DNA of 64,000 nucleotides. Origin: Nisaea denitrificans DSM 18348 (lineage in GTDB: Bacteria; Pseudomonadota; Alphaproteobacteria; Thalassobaculales; Thalassobaculaceae). Where the stretch lies: contig NZ_AUFM01000011.1 in assembly GCF_000426505.1 (NCBI RefSeq), forward strand, positions 1,550,001 through 1,614,000. Direction: 5' to 3'. Under the pieces are notes generated by a model. It was given only the letters and a program-made list of their open reading frames with translations. It searched no databases and was not told the DNA's origin. Both the position numbers and the translations under genes were made by a program. Below, piece by piece: positions 8,473 through 17,619 of the stretch (within the stretch, counting starts at the first letter, position 1; every line of letters starts with the position of its first letter).

Positions 8473-9608
8473 TGCTCGACACTCTGCCGGCGAGTGACGG
8501 CTCCGGCGCCGCATCGGAACTCGTGATCGACCTTGGCGCGATCAAGCAAAACTATCTCGATCTGAAAAAGCGCCTCGGTGGCGTCGAATGCGGCGCGGCG
8601 GTGAAAGCGGATGCCTACGGAACCGGCGTGGATCGGGTTGGACCGGCTCTGTTCGAGGCCGGGTGCCGGACATTTTTCGTCGCCACAGTTGACGAAGGCA
8701 TCACCCTCCGGGATGTACTACCCCGCGCACGCATCGCCGTACTGAACGGTTTGCTGCCCGGCACTGAGGAAGTCTTTCCGGAACACGGGCTGATCCCGGT
8801 GATCAACGATCTGGAGCAGATTGCCCGGATCAGGCAGATGTGCGTCCGGACCGACCGGGCCCTGCCGGCAATGCTGCATATCGACACCGGCATGAGCAGG
8901 CTCGGGCTGACCGCCGAGGATATGAAATGGATATCCGACGAGCCGGATGTGCTTGGCGGCCCGGACTGGCTTTATGCCCTTTCCCATCTCACCACCGCGG
9001 ATGATCCGGACAACCCATCCAACGCCGCGCAGCTTACGCGATTCAAGGAACAGCTGCCCCGGCTGCAACGCAGGATGCAGGCCAGCCTGGCCAATTCCGC
9101 CGGGATCTTTCTCGGGCCGGATTATCATTTCAATCTCGCCCGGCCCGGCTTCGCGCTCTATGGCGGGCGCGTGAAGGACGGCGAGCCAAGTCCGATGGCT
9201 CCTGTAGTAAGACTTATGGGACGCGTCCTTCAGGTTCGCGCCGTGAAAGCCGGCGATACCGTTGGATATGGCGGCACACACAAGGTTCAGAAAGACGGAC
9301 GTATCGCAACCGTTGCTGTGGGATATGCGGACGGATATCTCCGCTCTCTGTCCAGTCAGGGCGCGGCCTATCTCGGGGATCGCAAACTTCCTGTCGTCGG
9401 CCGTGTTTCCATGGATATGCTCGCGGTCGATGTCAGCGATGCCGACCGGGCCGAAATATACCCCGGCGGGTTTGTCGAACTGCTGGGATCGCGCTACACG
9501 GTGAACGACGCGGCCGACGCGGCCGGGACCATCGGGTATGAGATATTGACAGGCCTCGGCCATCGCTATACCCGACGCTACGTTGATACGGGGAGCGGAG
9601 AGACCTGA
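8472..9608 (+). CDS. alr: Alanine racemase
   Basis: PLP enzyme making D-alanine for peptidoglycan. The PLP lysine is Lys45 in AVKADAYGTG and the second catalytic base Tyr266 is in VGYGGTHK. The TIM-barrel (about residues 15-245) and C-terminal beta domain are complete at 378 residues. The ATG overlaps the dnaB stop by one base. dnaB-alr neighbours are frequent in this group. Confidence 0.96.
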   Translation: MLDTLPASDGSGAASELVIDLGAIKQNYLDLKKRLGGVECGAAVKADAYGTGVDRVGPALFEAGCRTFFVATVDEGITLRDVLPRARIAVLNGLLPGTEEVFPEHGLIPVINDLEQIARIRQMCVRTDRALPAMLHIDTGMSRLGLTAEDMKWISDEPDVLGGPDWLYALSHLTTADDPDNPSNAAQLTRFKEQLPRLQRRMQASLANSAGIFLGPDYHFNLARPGFALYGGRVKDGEPSPMAPVVRLMGRVLQVRAVKAGDTVGYGGTHKVQKDGRIATVAVGYADGYLRSLSSQGAAYLGDRKLPVVGRVSMDMLAVDVSDADRAEIYPGGFVELLGSRYTVNDAADAAGTIGYEILTGLGHRYTRRYVDTGSGET

Positions 9609-9654
9609 TCATGCCAAGCGAAATGCCCGGCTCCTGCACAGGAACCAAACACGC

Positions 9655-10428
9655 ATGAATTTTCTTGCAGCGATCGGACGGACTTTTCTCGGCTTTCTCG
9701 CCGCCACCGGACGGCTGGCGGTGTTCACCGGCATCACGATCAGTCATTGCGTGCGCCCGCCGATTTATTGGCGCCTGCTCGGCCGCCAACTGGTGGATAT
9801 CGGCTACTACTCCCTGCCGGTCGTCGGCCTGACCACCCTGTTCTCCGGGATGGTTCTGGCGCTGCAAAGCTATACCGGCTTTTCCCGCTTTAATGCCGAA
9901 AGCGCGATTGCCACCGTGGTCGTCCTGTCCATGACCCGGGAACTCGGACCGGTCCTGGCCGGTCTCATGGTCGCCGGCCGCATTGGCGCCTCGATGGCGG
10001 CGGAAATCGGCACCATGCGGGTGACGGAACAGGTCGACGCCCTGACGACCCTGTCGACCAGCCCTTACAAGTATCTTGTCGTGCCGCGCGTGCTCGCAGG
10101 CATCATCAGCCTTCCTTTCCTGGTCCTGATCGGCGATATCATCGGCGTGTTCGGCGGCTATCTGGTCGGCGTTAACAAGCTTGGCTTCAATGCCGGCAGC
10201 TACCTGAAGAGCACTTTTGATTTTCTGGAAACCCAGGACGTGGTCTCCGGCCTGGTAAAGGCGGCAGTCTTCGGTTTTCTGATCGCCCTCATGGGCTGTT
10301 ATCACGGTTACCATTCGGGACGCGGCGCCCAGGGTGTCGGCCGGGCAACGACCAACGCTGTGGTCTCCGCATCGATCCTGATACTGATTTCGAACTATCT
10401 GATCACCGAATTGTTCTTCGCCCGCTGA
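9655..10428 (+). CDS. mlaE: MlaE-type ABC transporter permease
   Basis: Inner-membrane permease of the MlaFEDB-type system that moves phospholipids between the membranes and keeps outer-membrane asymmetry. The family signature (SMTRELGPVLAGLMVAGRIG, then EIGTMRVTEQVDAL) is intact. 257-258 residues with about five or six hydrophobic segments. I chose the ATG at 9655 (MNFLAAIG), which has AGGAACC upstream; an in-frame start inside the alr end is unlikely. mlaF follows 16 bases later. No mlaD, mlaC or mlaB is adjacent, so the partner substrate-binding protein must be encoded elsewhere. Confidence 0.93.
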   Translation: MNFLAAIGRTFLGFLAATGRLAVFTGITISHCVRPPIYWRLLGRQLVDIGYYSLPVVGLTTLFSGMVLALQSYTGFSRFNAESAIATVVVLSMTRELGPVLAGLMVAGRIGASMAAEIGTMRVTEQVDALTTLSTSPYKYLVVPRVLAGIISLPFLVLIGDIIGVFGGYLVGVNKLGFNAGSYLKSTFDFLETQDVVSGLVKAAVFGFLIALMGCYHGYHSGRGAQGVGRATTNAVVSASILILISNYLITELFFAR

Positions 10429-10444
10429 GCGGCAGGGAAACGCT

Positions 10445-11233
10445 ATGGCCGAACGTACGGCGGCACTGCCGAAAATCAGGATCCGGGGCCTGACAAAGTC
10501 CTTCGGCTCCAACCATGTGCTGAGCGGACTGGACCTCGATATCGCCGATGCGGAATCCGTGGTCGTGATTGGCGGGTCCGGCACTGGCAAGTCTGTCCTG
10601 ATCAAGACCGTTACCGGCCTGATGGATGCCGACAGTGGCGCAGTCGAGATCGATGGCACCGACGTCCTCTCGCTGCCTGCCTCCGAACGCCGGGCCATGA
10701 TGAACAGGTTCGGCCTGCTGTTTCAGGCTGGCGCGCTGTTCGACTCTCTGTCGGTTCTGGACAATGTCGCTTTCGGCCTGGTCGAGGCGCAGAGCATACC
10801 GCGCAAGCAGGCGCACGAGATCGCTCTGGATTTCATGGCACAGGTTGGACTGGAGCCCGATGTCGGGGCAATGTATCCGGGCGAGATATCTACCGGCATG
10901 CGCAAACGCGCCGCCCTCGCCCGCACCATCGCCACACGTCCCGAAGTGGTCTTCTTCGACGAGCCGACAACCGGTCTCGACCCGATCATGGGCGACATAA
11001 TCGACGAGCTGATCGTCAAATGCGTCGAGGAGTTCAAGATCACCGCACTCACCATCACCCATGACATGGACAGCGCCCGCCGGATCGGTAACCGTATCGC
11101 CATGCTCTACGACGGCAAGATCATCTGGCAGGGTCCGACCGCTGAGATCGACACGTCCGGCAATCCCTATGTGCATCAGTTCATCAACGGTCTCGAAGAA
11201 GGCCCGATTGAACTCGTGACCAGCCGAGCCTGA
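10445..11233 (+). CDS. mlaF: MlaF-type ABC transporter ATPase
   Basis: ATP-binding partner of the preceding permease. Walker A GGSGTGKS (about residues 40-47), signature ISTGMRKRAALART and Walker B VVFFDEPTTGLDP are all complete; the H-loop is in THDMDSARRI. 262 residues. The signature reads STGM in place of LSGG, as seen in MlaF-like proteins. Same operon as mlaE; 12 bases before radA. Confidence 0.93.
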   Translation: MAERTAALPKIRIRGLTKSFGSNHVLSGLDLDIADAESVVVIGGSGTGKSVLIKTVTGLMDADSGAVEIDGTDVLSLPASERRAMMNRFGLLFQAGALFDSLSVLDNVAFGLVEAQSIPRKQAHEIALDFMAQVGLEPDVGAMYPGEISTGMRKRAALARTIATRPEVVFFDEPTTGLDPIMGDIIDELIVKCVEEFKITALTITHDMDSARRIGNRIAMLYDGKIIWQGPTAEIDTSGNPYVHQFINGLEEGPIELVTSRA

Positions 11234-11245
11234 GCGGAGCACACG

Positions 11246-12652
11246 ATGGCAAAATCTCAAGCCCGCTATGTCTGCCAGGAATGCGGCGGCGTACAGCCGA
11301 AATGGTCAGGAAAGTGCGACGCCTGCGGCGCCTGGAACAGCCTGATCGAAGAGGTGGTCGAGAAAGCCGCGCCGAAGGGCCTCGGTGGGGCGAAGGGCCG
11401 GAAGATCGATTTCGTCAGTCTCTCCGGAAGTTCCAAGAAATCGCCGCGCCGGGTCACGAACATCGCCGAGTTCGACCGGGTCGCCGGTGGTGGCCTCGTT
11501 CCCGGCTCCGTTGTACTGATCGGTGGCGATCCCGGTATCGGCAAATCTACCCTGTTGCTGCAGGTGACGGCCAAACTTTCCGAAAACTCCCGCTGCGCCT
11601 ATGTCTCCGGTGAAGAAGCGCTGGATCAGGTGCGGATGCGCGCCCAGCGCCTCGGTGTCGCCGAAGCGCCCGTGCAACTCGCAGCCGCCACCAGCGTGCG
11701 CGACATCGTCACCACGATGGACGGCGAGGATGCGCCCGACGTCCTGGTGATCGATTCGATCCAGACCATGTATGTGGATGCCATCGACAGCGCCCCCGGC
11801 ACGGTCTCTCAGGTCCGCGCCTCGGCACAGGAGCTTATCCGTGTCGCCAAGCGGCGCGGCATCGTGCTGCTGCTGGTCGGTCATGTGACCAAGGAAGGCA
11901 CCATCGCCGGCCCCCGGGTGCTCGAGCACATGGTCGACACGGTGCTCTATTTCGAGGGCGAGCGCGGCCATCAGTTCCGAATCCTGCGCGGCGTGAAGAA
12001 CCGGTTCGGGCCGACCGACGAGATCGGCGTCTTCGAAATGACCGAAATCGGTCTCGCCGAAGTCACCAACCCGTCAGCCCTGTTCCTCGGCGACAGGCAG
12101 GACAATGTCTCGGGTGCCTGCGTCTTTGCCGGCATGGAAGGCACACGGCCGCTGCTGGTAGAGATCCAGGCACTGGTTGCCCCCTCGCCCTACGGAACAC
12201 CGCGCCGGGCCGTCATCGGCTGGGATTCCGGGCGCCTCGCCATGGTCACGGCCGTGCTTGAGGCGCGGTGTGGTGTCGCCCTCGCGGGCAGCGATGTATT
12301 TCTCAATGTCGCCGGCGGCTTGAAAGTCAGCGAGCCAGCCGCCGACCTTGCCGTTGCGGCCGCCCTGCTTTCCTCTCTGACCGGCACGCCGGTCCCGTCA
12401 AATTCGGTCGTGTTCGGAGAAATCGGCCTCTCGGCGGAAATTCGTGCTGTCTCTCACGCCGAAGCGCGTCTGAAAGAGGCCGCCAAGCTAGGTTTCGAGC
12501 GCGCCATCATGCCGGAGCCGCGCCGCTCGTCGGGTGACAAGAAAGCCCCCCGTAATGGCAGCCTCGCTCTTGCCACGATCAAGCATTTGCATGATCTGGT
12601 AGCCATGTTCCAGGACGAAACAAATATCGGCCGCAAAGCGGGAGAGGCGTAA
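11246..12652 (+). CDS. radA: DNA repair protein RadA
   Basis: Branch-migration ATPase of homologous recombination. The N-terminal zinc finger has Cys10, Cys13, Cys24 and Cys27; then the RecA-like core with Walker A GGDPGIGKST, the RadA-specific KNRFGPTDE motif, and the C-terminal Lon-protease-like domain (about residues 290-450). 468 residues, the usual length. It is followed after 3 bases by cvpA, indicating co-transcription. Confidence 0.97.
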   Translation: MAKSQARYVCQECGGVQPKWSGKCDACGAWNSLIEEVVEKAAPKGLGGAKGRKIDFVSLSGSSKKSPRRVTNIAEFDRVAGGGLVPGSVVLIGGDPGIGKSTLLLQVTAKLSENSRCAYVSGEEALDQVRMRAQRLGVAEAPVQLAAATSVRDIVTTMDGEDAPDVLVIDSIQTMYVDAIDSAPGTVSQVRASAQELIRVAKRRGIVLLLVGHVTKEGTIAGPRVLEHMVDTVLYFEGERGHQFRILRGVKNRFGPTDEIGVFEMTEIGLAEVTNPSALFLGDRQDNVSGACVFAGMEGTRPLLVEIQALVAPSPYGTPRRAVIGWDSGRLAMVTAVLEARCGVALAGSDVFLNVAGGLKVSEPAADLAVAAALLSSLTGTPVPSNSVVFGEIGLSAEIRAVSHAEARLKEAAKLGFERAIMPEPRRSSGDKKAPRNGSLALATIKHLHDLVAMFQDETNIGRKAGEA

Positions 12653-12655
12653 GCC

Positions 12656-13324
12656 ATGGATAACCTGCCGGTCAATGTGACCGACGTCGCGATCATCGCC
12701 ATGGTCCTGCTCTCGGGAATACTTGCCTTCGCGCGAGGATTTTTCCGCGAGGTGCTGGCCATCGGCTCGTGGGTCGCGGCCTTTTTCGCCGCCCTTTATC
12801 TCTACCCCGTCACCGCGCCCTATGTCCGCCAGCTTCTGGGGTGGGGTGATATGGCGGATCTGGCGGCAGGTATCGCGGTTTTCGTCGTCTCGGTCATTGT
12901 AATGTCGCTGGTCACCCACTATGTTGCGGCCGCGTTACAAGGCAGCGGCCTCAGTGCCGTTGACCGCTCCCTCGGGTTCCTTTTCGGGATCGCTCGTGGC
13001 GCGGTACTGGTTTGCTTGCTCTATCTCGGACTGAATTGGCTGATCGAGGATGATGGCTATCCGCAATGGGTAACCGAAGCGCGCACATTGCCTCTCGTCG
13101 AACAGGGTGCACAAACCCTCGTCGGCCTCGTGCCGCCAAAATTGCGGCCAAAACTTCGGAACGCTGCCGGGAGTGCCGGCGCGAAAGCCCGCGAGAAAAC
13201 AGAAAAGCTGCTTTTCGAACGTCTGATCAGCCCGCCGGCAAAATCCGATGCGCCAAAGGACGGCGACGGATATACTGCCGATCAACGTCGGGGACTGGAG
13301 AAGGTTATCGAGGGCACGGATTGA
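12656..13324 (+). CDS. cvpA: CvpA family membrane protein
   Basis: Four hydrophobic segments in residues about 8-120 (ILAFARGFFREVLAIGSWVAAFFAAL is typical of CvpA; IARGAVLVCLLYL later), then a charged cytoplasmic tail. CvpA was named for colicin V production; its general role is unknown, with links to envelope stress. It lies directly upstream of purF, the same neighbour as in E. coli. 222 residues. Confidence 0.9.
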   Translation: MDNLPVNVTDVAIIAMVLLSGILAFARGFFREVLAIGSWVAAFFAALYLYPVTAPYVRQLLGWGDMADLAAGIAVFVVSVIVMSLVTHYVAAALQGSGLSAVDRSLGFLFGIARGAVLVCLLYLGLNWLIEDDGYPQWVTEARTLPLVEQGAQTLVGLVPPKLRPKLRNAAGSAGAKAREKTEKLLFERLISPPAKSDAPKDGDGYTADQRRGLEKVIEGTD

Positions 13325-13373
13325 CGCTTTCGATAAAGATGCCATGGACAGCAACCGGCAGGAGGATGTCGCC

Positions 13374-14855
13374 GTGACGGATCTGAAACAACCGTTGGAC
13401 CGGTCCCCCGATTGGGACGACGATCATCTCCATGAGGAATGCGGCGTCTTCGGCGTATTCGGCGCTCCTGATGCAGCCGCGCTCACGGCTCTCGGCCTCC
13501 ACTCCCTGCAGCATCGCGGACAGGAATCCTGCGGCATTGTTTCCTGGGACGGCAACCACTTTCACGCCCACCGGGCGCTCGGACATGTGGGTGAGAATTT
13601 CGGCGACGAGTCGGCAAAGATCATCAACCAGCTCAAGGGCCACGCCTCCATCGGGCATAACCGCTATGCCACTACCGGCGGGGCCAATCTCCGGAACGTC
13701 CAGCCGCTCTTCGCGGATTTTGAGTTCGGCGGCATGGCGCTCTGCCACAATGGCAACCTGACCAACGCCATCGACCTGCGCGACAGTCTGGTTCGTCAAG
13801 GCTGTCTGTTCCAGTCCACCTCGGACACCGAAACCATCATTCATCTGGTCGCCCGCAGCCCGCAGCACACCGTGCTGGACCGGGTGGTCGACGCCATGCA
13901 GAAGATCGTTGGCGCCTACTCTCTGGTCTGCCTCTCCCGCGACTCGCTGATCGGCATCCGCGATCCGTACGGCGTTCGCCCACTGGTACTCGGCAAACTG
14001 GGCGATGCTCATATCCTTGCTTCGGAGACCTGCGCGCTCGACATCATCGGCGCCGATTTCGTCCGCGACGTGGAGCCTGGCGAAGTTGTTTACATCACGG
14101 AAAAAGGCGTTCAGTCGCTGAAGCCCTTCGCCAGCAAACCGAGCCGTTTCTGCATCTTCGAATATATCTACTTCGCCCGGCCGGACAGCGTGATGGAAGG
14201 CAAGAGCGTCTATAACTCGCGCAAGGAAATCGGCGCGGTGCTGGCCAAGGAAAGTCACGTTGATGCCGATGTTGTCGTCCCGGTACCGGATTCCGGCGTT
14301 CCGGCAGCTATCGGCTATGCCGCGGCGGCTGGTATCTCCTTCGATCTGGGTATTATCCGCAATCACTATGTCGGACGGACCTTCATCGAGCCGACGGATC
14401 ATGTCCGCCATCTCGGCGTGAAGCTGAAACACAATGCAAACACGGCGCAGCTCAAGGGCAAACGCGTCATTCTGGTGGACGATTCCATCGTCCGCGGCAC
14501 CACCTCGACCAAGATCGTCGAAATGGTGCGCGCCGCCGGTGCCAAGGAAGTCCATATGCGGATCGCCAGCCCGCCGACGACCCATTCCTGCTTCTACGGT
14601 GTTGATACGCCGGAACGGGAAAAGCTGCTGGCTTCCAAAATGTCGGTGGATGAGATGGCTGAGTTGATCGGCGTCGACAGTCTCGCTTTCATATCCCATG
14701 ACGGCCTCTATCAGGCCGTCGGCGAGGCCGCACGCAACAATGAAAGCCCGCAATATTGCGACGCCTGCCTCACCGGCGACTATCCAATCGCGCTGATCGA
14801 CCAGAACGACGGATCGAACGTTCGGCAGCTCTCCCTGCTGGCCGAGGCTTCCTGA
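13374..14855 (+). CDS. purF: Amidophosphoribosyltransferase
   Basis: First committed step of purine synthesis: PRPP plus glutamine to phosphoribosylamine. Class II glutaminase domain starts at Cys23 (ECGVFGVFG), so a 22-residue propeptide must be removed to expose the nucleophile. The PRPP loop is VILVDDSIVRGTTS. Cysteines in FCIFEYIYFARPDS, HSCFYG and YCDACLTG look like the Fe-S cluster ligands of the Bacillus-type enzyme. I chose the GTG at 13374 because a full AGGAGG lies eight bases upstream; an in-frame ATG at 13344 is the alternative. Confidence 0.95.
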   Translation: MTDLKQPLDRSPDWDDDHLHEECGVFGVFGAPDAAALTALGLHSLQHRGQESCGIVSWDGNHFHAHRALGHVGENFGDESAKIINQLKGHASIGHNRYATTGGANLRNVQPLFADFEFGGMALCHNGNLTNAIDLRDSLVRQGCLFQSTSDTETIIHLVARSPQHTVLDRVVDAMQKIVGAYSLVCLSRDSLIGIRDPYGVRPLVLGKLGDAHILASETCALDIIGADFVRDVEPGEVVYITEKGVQSLKPFASKPSRFCIFEYIYFARPDSVMEGKSVYNSRKEIGAVLAKESHVDADVVVPVPDSGVPAAIGYAAAAGISFDLGIIRNHYVGRTFIEPTDHVRHLGVKLKHNANTAQLKGKRVILVDDSIVRGTTSTKIVEMVRAAGAKEVHMRIASPPTTHSCFYGVDTPEREKLLASKMSVDEMAELIGVDSLAFISHDGLYQAVGEAARNNESPQYCDACLTGDYPIALIDQNDGSNVRQLSLLAEAS

Positions 14856-14880
14856 CCCAAACCAATCTGCTGAGAGTTCC

Positions 14881-15585
14881 ATGACCGGCATTCTTGACGG
14901 CCGCATTGCGGTAATCACCGGCGCGTCCCGCGGCATTGGCGCCGCCGTTGCCAAGGCCTTTGCCCGCGAAGGCGCGCATGTCGTGCTTGTCGCCCGCACC
15001 GTGGGCGCGCTGGAGGAACTGGACGACGAGATCCAGGCGACGGGCGGCAGCGCCAGCCTGGTGCCCATGGACCTGACGGACTACCCGGCCATCGACCGGC
15101 TTGGTGCCGCCCTCCATGAGCGCTACGGCAAGATCGACATTCTCGTAGCCAATGGCGGCATGCTCGGCAATCTGACGCCAATGCATCATTACGACCCCAA
15201 GCTCTGGGAACAGGTCATCGCGACCAACCTCACCGCGAACCAGCGCCTGATACGCAGCCTTGACCCTCTGCTCCGCCAGTCCGATGCCGGCCGGGCGATC
15301 TTTGTGACCGCCGACGCCGCGCACGGCGAGAAGCCGTTCTGGGGCGCTTATGCGGTGAGCAAGGCCGCTCTGGAAGCAATGGTTCGGAGCTACGCGGCGG
15401 AAAACGCCAAGAGTAATATCAAGGCAAACCTGCTGAACCCCGGCGCGACGCGCACGAAACTGCGGGTTACCGCCTATCCGGGAGAGGATCAGGCATCGGT
15501 CAAGCCACCGGAAGACTTGGTGCCTCTGTTCATTGAGCTGGCCTCGCCGGAATGCCGTCGTAACGGCGATCTGGTGAATGCCTAA
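14881..15585 (+). CDS. Short-chain dehydrogenase lacking the usual catalytic serine
   Basis: Rossmann protein of 234 residues with the cofactor loop TGASRGIG at 13-20, and Tyr157 and Lys161 (YAVSK). The position of the catalytic serine, 13 residues before Tyr, is Ala144 (VTADAAHG); Thr143 is beside it. The NNAG motif reads ANGGML. Related to the YciK-like group; substrate unknown. Located 25 bases after purF and overlapping the next gene by 8 bases, so probably in one operon with both. Confidence 0.85.
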   Translation: MTGILDGRIAVITGASRGIGAAVAKAFAREGAHVVLVARTVGALEELDDEIQATGGSASLVPMDLTDYPAIDRLGAALHERYGKIDILVANGGMLGNLTPMHHYDPKLWEQVIATNLTANQRLIRSLDPLLRQSDAGRAIFVTADAAHGEKPFWGAYAVSKAALEAMVRSYAAENAKSNIKANLLNPGATRTKLRVTAYPGEDQASVKPPEDLVPLFIELASPECRRNGDLVNA

Positions 15586-16522
15586 CACCCTTTGCTGGTC
15601 TTTCGCCCTTGCGGCGGCTCTGGCCTCCACTTTTTCCAGCATGGCCGGAGCAATAGAGATCCAGGGTCACCGCGGCGCCCGTGGCCTCAGCCCGGAGAAC
15701 ACACTACCCGCCTTCGAGAAAGCCCTCGATCTCGATGTCGATGTGCTGGAACTCGACACCGTGGTGACAGCCGACGGCGTTGCCGTCATCCATCATGACC
15801 GCGCCCTCTCGAAAAACCATACACGCAGGGACGGCGTCTGGATCGACAGCGAGATCCTGCTGAACACGCTGACGGCGGCCGAGCTGGAAGCATACGATGT
15901 CGGCCGAATCCGTCCCGGTAGCCGCTATGCCACGCGCTTTCCGGATCAGGCGCCGGTCGACGGCACACGGGTTCCGAAATTGTCGGACCTCTTCGCCATG
16001 GTGGCGGCACGGGGCGATGAGACAGTCCGTTTCAATATCGAGACCAAGCGCTCTCCTCTCGCGCCGAGCGACACTCCCGAGCCGGAAGCGTTCGCCCGCC
16101 TGCTGATCGAGACCGCCCGGACCGCTGGCGTTCTGGACCGGATCACCCTGCAAAGCTTTGACTGGTCGACACTGATCGCCACCAAGCGCATCGATCCTGC
16201 CATTCCGACCGTTTGCCTCAGTGCTGAGGCTCGCTGGCTCGACTCGGCGGAAGTGGGCAAGGACGGTGCCTCTCCCTGGCTTGGCGGTCTCGACGTGGAC
16301 GACTTCGCAGGCTCCATCCAGAAGACCGCCAGGGCGGCAGGCTGTTCGGTCTGGTCTCCCTATCACCGTAACGTCACAAAAGAAGCGGTGAAAGCGGCGC
16401 ATGCAGAAGGCCTCAGTGTCATCATCTGGACAGTCAACGATGTCCAGGACATGAGGCGTTTGGTCGATCTCGGCGTCGACGGCATCATTACCGACTATCC
16501 GGATCGGGCCACCGGCTTCTGA
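15578..16522 (+). CDS. Exported glycerophosphodiester phosphodiesterase
   Basis: Hydrolyses glycerophosphodiesters to glycerol-3-phosphate and an alcohol. A signal peptide covers about residues 1-25 (cleavage near MAGA-IE), so it acts in the periplasm. The GDPD barrel begins with HRGARGLSPENT (metal and catalytic His), ELD continues the metal site and HHD contains the second His. C-terminal WTVNDVQDMRRLVDLGVDGIITDYP is characteristic. 314 residues; similar to GlpQ-type enzymes with an insertion around residues 65-110. Confidence 0.92.
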   Translation: MPNTLCWSFALAAALASTFSSMAGAIEIQGHRGARGLSPENTLPAFEKALDLDVDVLELDTVVTADGVAVIHHDRALSKNHTRRDGVWIDSEILLNTLTAAELEAYDVGRIRPGSRYATRFPDQAPVDGTRVPKLSDLFAMVAARGDETVRFNIETKRSPLAPSDTPEPEAFARLLIETARTAGVLDRITLQSFDWSTLIATKRIDPAIPTVCLSAEARWLDSAEVGKDGASPWLGGLDVDDFAGSIQKTARAAGCSVWSPYHRNVTKEAVKAAHAEGLSVIIWTVNDVQDMRRLVDLGVDGIITDYPDRATGF

Positions 16523-16603
16523 TCCGTCAGCGCGGCATTGCCCGATTGCACAGCCTACCTATACTGAAGACTGTTATTCTCGCGACGGGGACGCACGCGA
16601 CAG

Positions 16604-17593
16604 ATGGATGCAGCGGATAACATCGACGGATTGATCGCCGGCATTGGCTTCAGCGATGAGCCCGAAGTCCAAAAGCTCGACTGGGGACACCTGGCCAAAG
16701 GCCGTCCCGAGGGATTGCGTCTCTGCTGGGTCCACCTCAGTCAAAGAGAGGAGCCTTCCCGCAGCTGGGTCAAGCAGAAGGCAGGGATTCCCGACATCGC
16801 CGCAGACGCCCTCATCGCGGAAGAGACCCGGCCCAGGGTGCAGCGGTTCGACGATGGCGTACTGATCGTGCTGCGCGGCGTGAATCTCAATCCCGGCGCC
16901 AATCCTGAAGACATGGTCAGCCTCAGGATCTGGATCGAGCGCGGCTTCATGATCACGGTCCGCCTGCGCCGGCTGCTGGCCGTGCAGGACACGCTCGCCG
17001 CGCTGGAGCACGGCTTTCGTCCCGCTGACACCGATGAGCTTCTGGTCCATCTCGCCGAGCGCCTCTTCCGCCGCATGGAACCGGTGATCGACGACCTCGA
17101 AGAACGCATCGATACGGTGGACGAAGAGCAAACCGCAAGCGATACGCAGCACCCAACCCGGGAACTTCAAACCCTGCGCCTCAGGACCATCATTCTAAGA
17201 CGCTATATCTTGCCACAGCGCGATGCCCTGCGGCATCTCACGAATGATCCACCGACGTGGTTTTCCCGGCAAACGCTGAGCGGGCTCAGTGAAGCGGCAG
17301 ATCGGGTCATCCGCTATGTCGAAAGCCTGGATGAAATCCGCGAACGCGCCATGGTCATTCAGGACACAATACAGAACCGCAACAGCGAGGAACTTAACCG
17401 GCGCCTGTACATTCTATCCATAATCTCGGCGATCTGCCTGCCGCTTGGCTTGCTGACCGGATTACTCGGTATCAACGTCGCCGGCATGCCCGGAGCCGAA
17501 ACCGCTTGGGCGTTCTGGGCCGTGACGCTGATCATGATACTGATCGTCGGCCTGGAAGTCTGGGCTCTCAAATCCCTTAAATGGTTCAAGTAA
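16604..17593 (+). CDS. ZntB/CorA-type divalent cation transporter
   Basis: Pentameric cation channel or transporter. Large N-terminal cytoplasmic domain (residues 1-260), long helices, then two C-terminal membrane helices. The pore motif reads GIN (GLLGINVAGMP) where CorA has GMN, as in the ZntB branch, which points to zinc uptake or efflux more than magnesium. 329 residues. The next gene starts just after it. Substrate is inferred from the branch only. Confidence 0.87.
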   Translation: MDAADNIDGLIAGIGFSDEPEVQKLDWGHLAKGRPEGLRLCWVHLSQREEPSRSWVKQKAGIPDIAADALIAEETRPRVQRFDDGVLIVLRGVNLNPGANPEDMVSLRIWIERGFMITVRLRRLLAVQDTLAALEHGFRPADTDELLVHLAERLFRRMEPVIDDLEERIDTVDEEQTASDTQHPTRELQTLRLRTIILRRYILPQRDALRHLTNDPPTWFSRQTLSGLSEAADRVIRYVESLDEIRERAMVIQDTIQNRNSEELNRRLYILSIISAICLPLGLLTGLLGINVAGMPGAETAWAFWAVTLIMILIVGLEVWALKSLKWFK

Positions 17594-17619
17594 TCCGAAG
17601 GACCGGACCGCTGATAGCT

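Noticed and set aside
6970-8514. 514-codon minus-strand frame opposite dnaB
   Set aside because: Antisense shadow of a certain gene, with no recognisable domain.
13305-15068. 587-codon open frame on the minus strand opposite purF
   Set aside because: High-GC shadow frame; purF on the plus strand has full family motifs and the antisense product has none.
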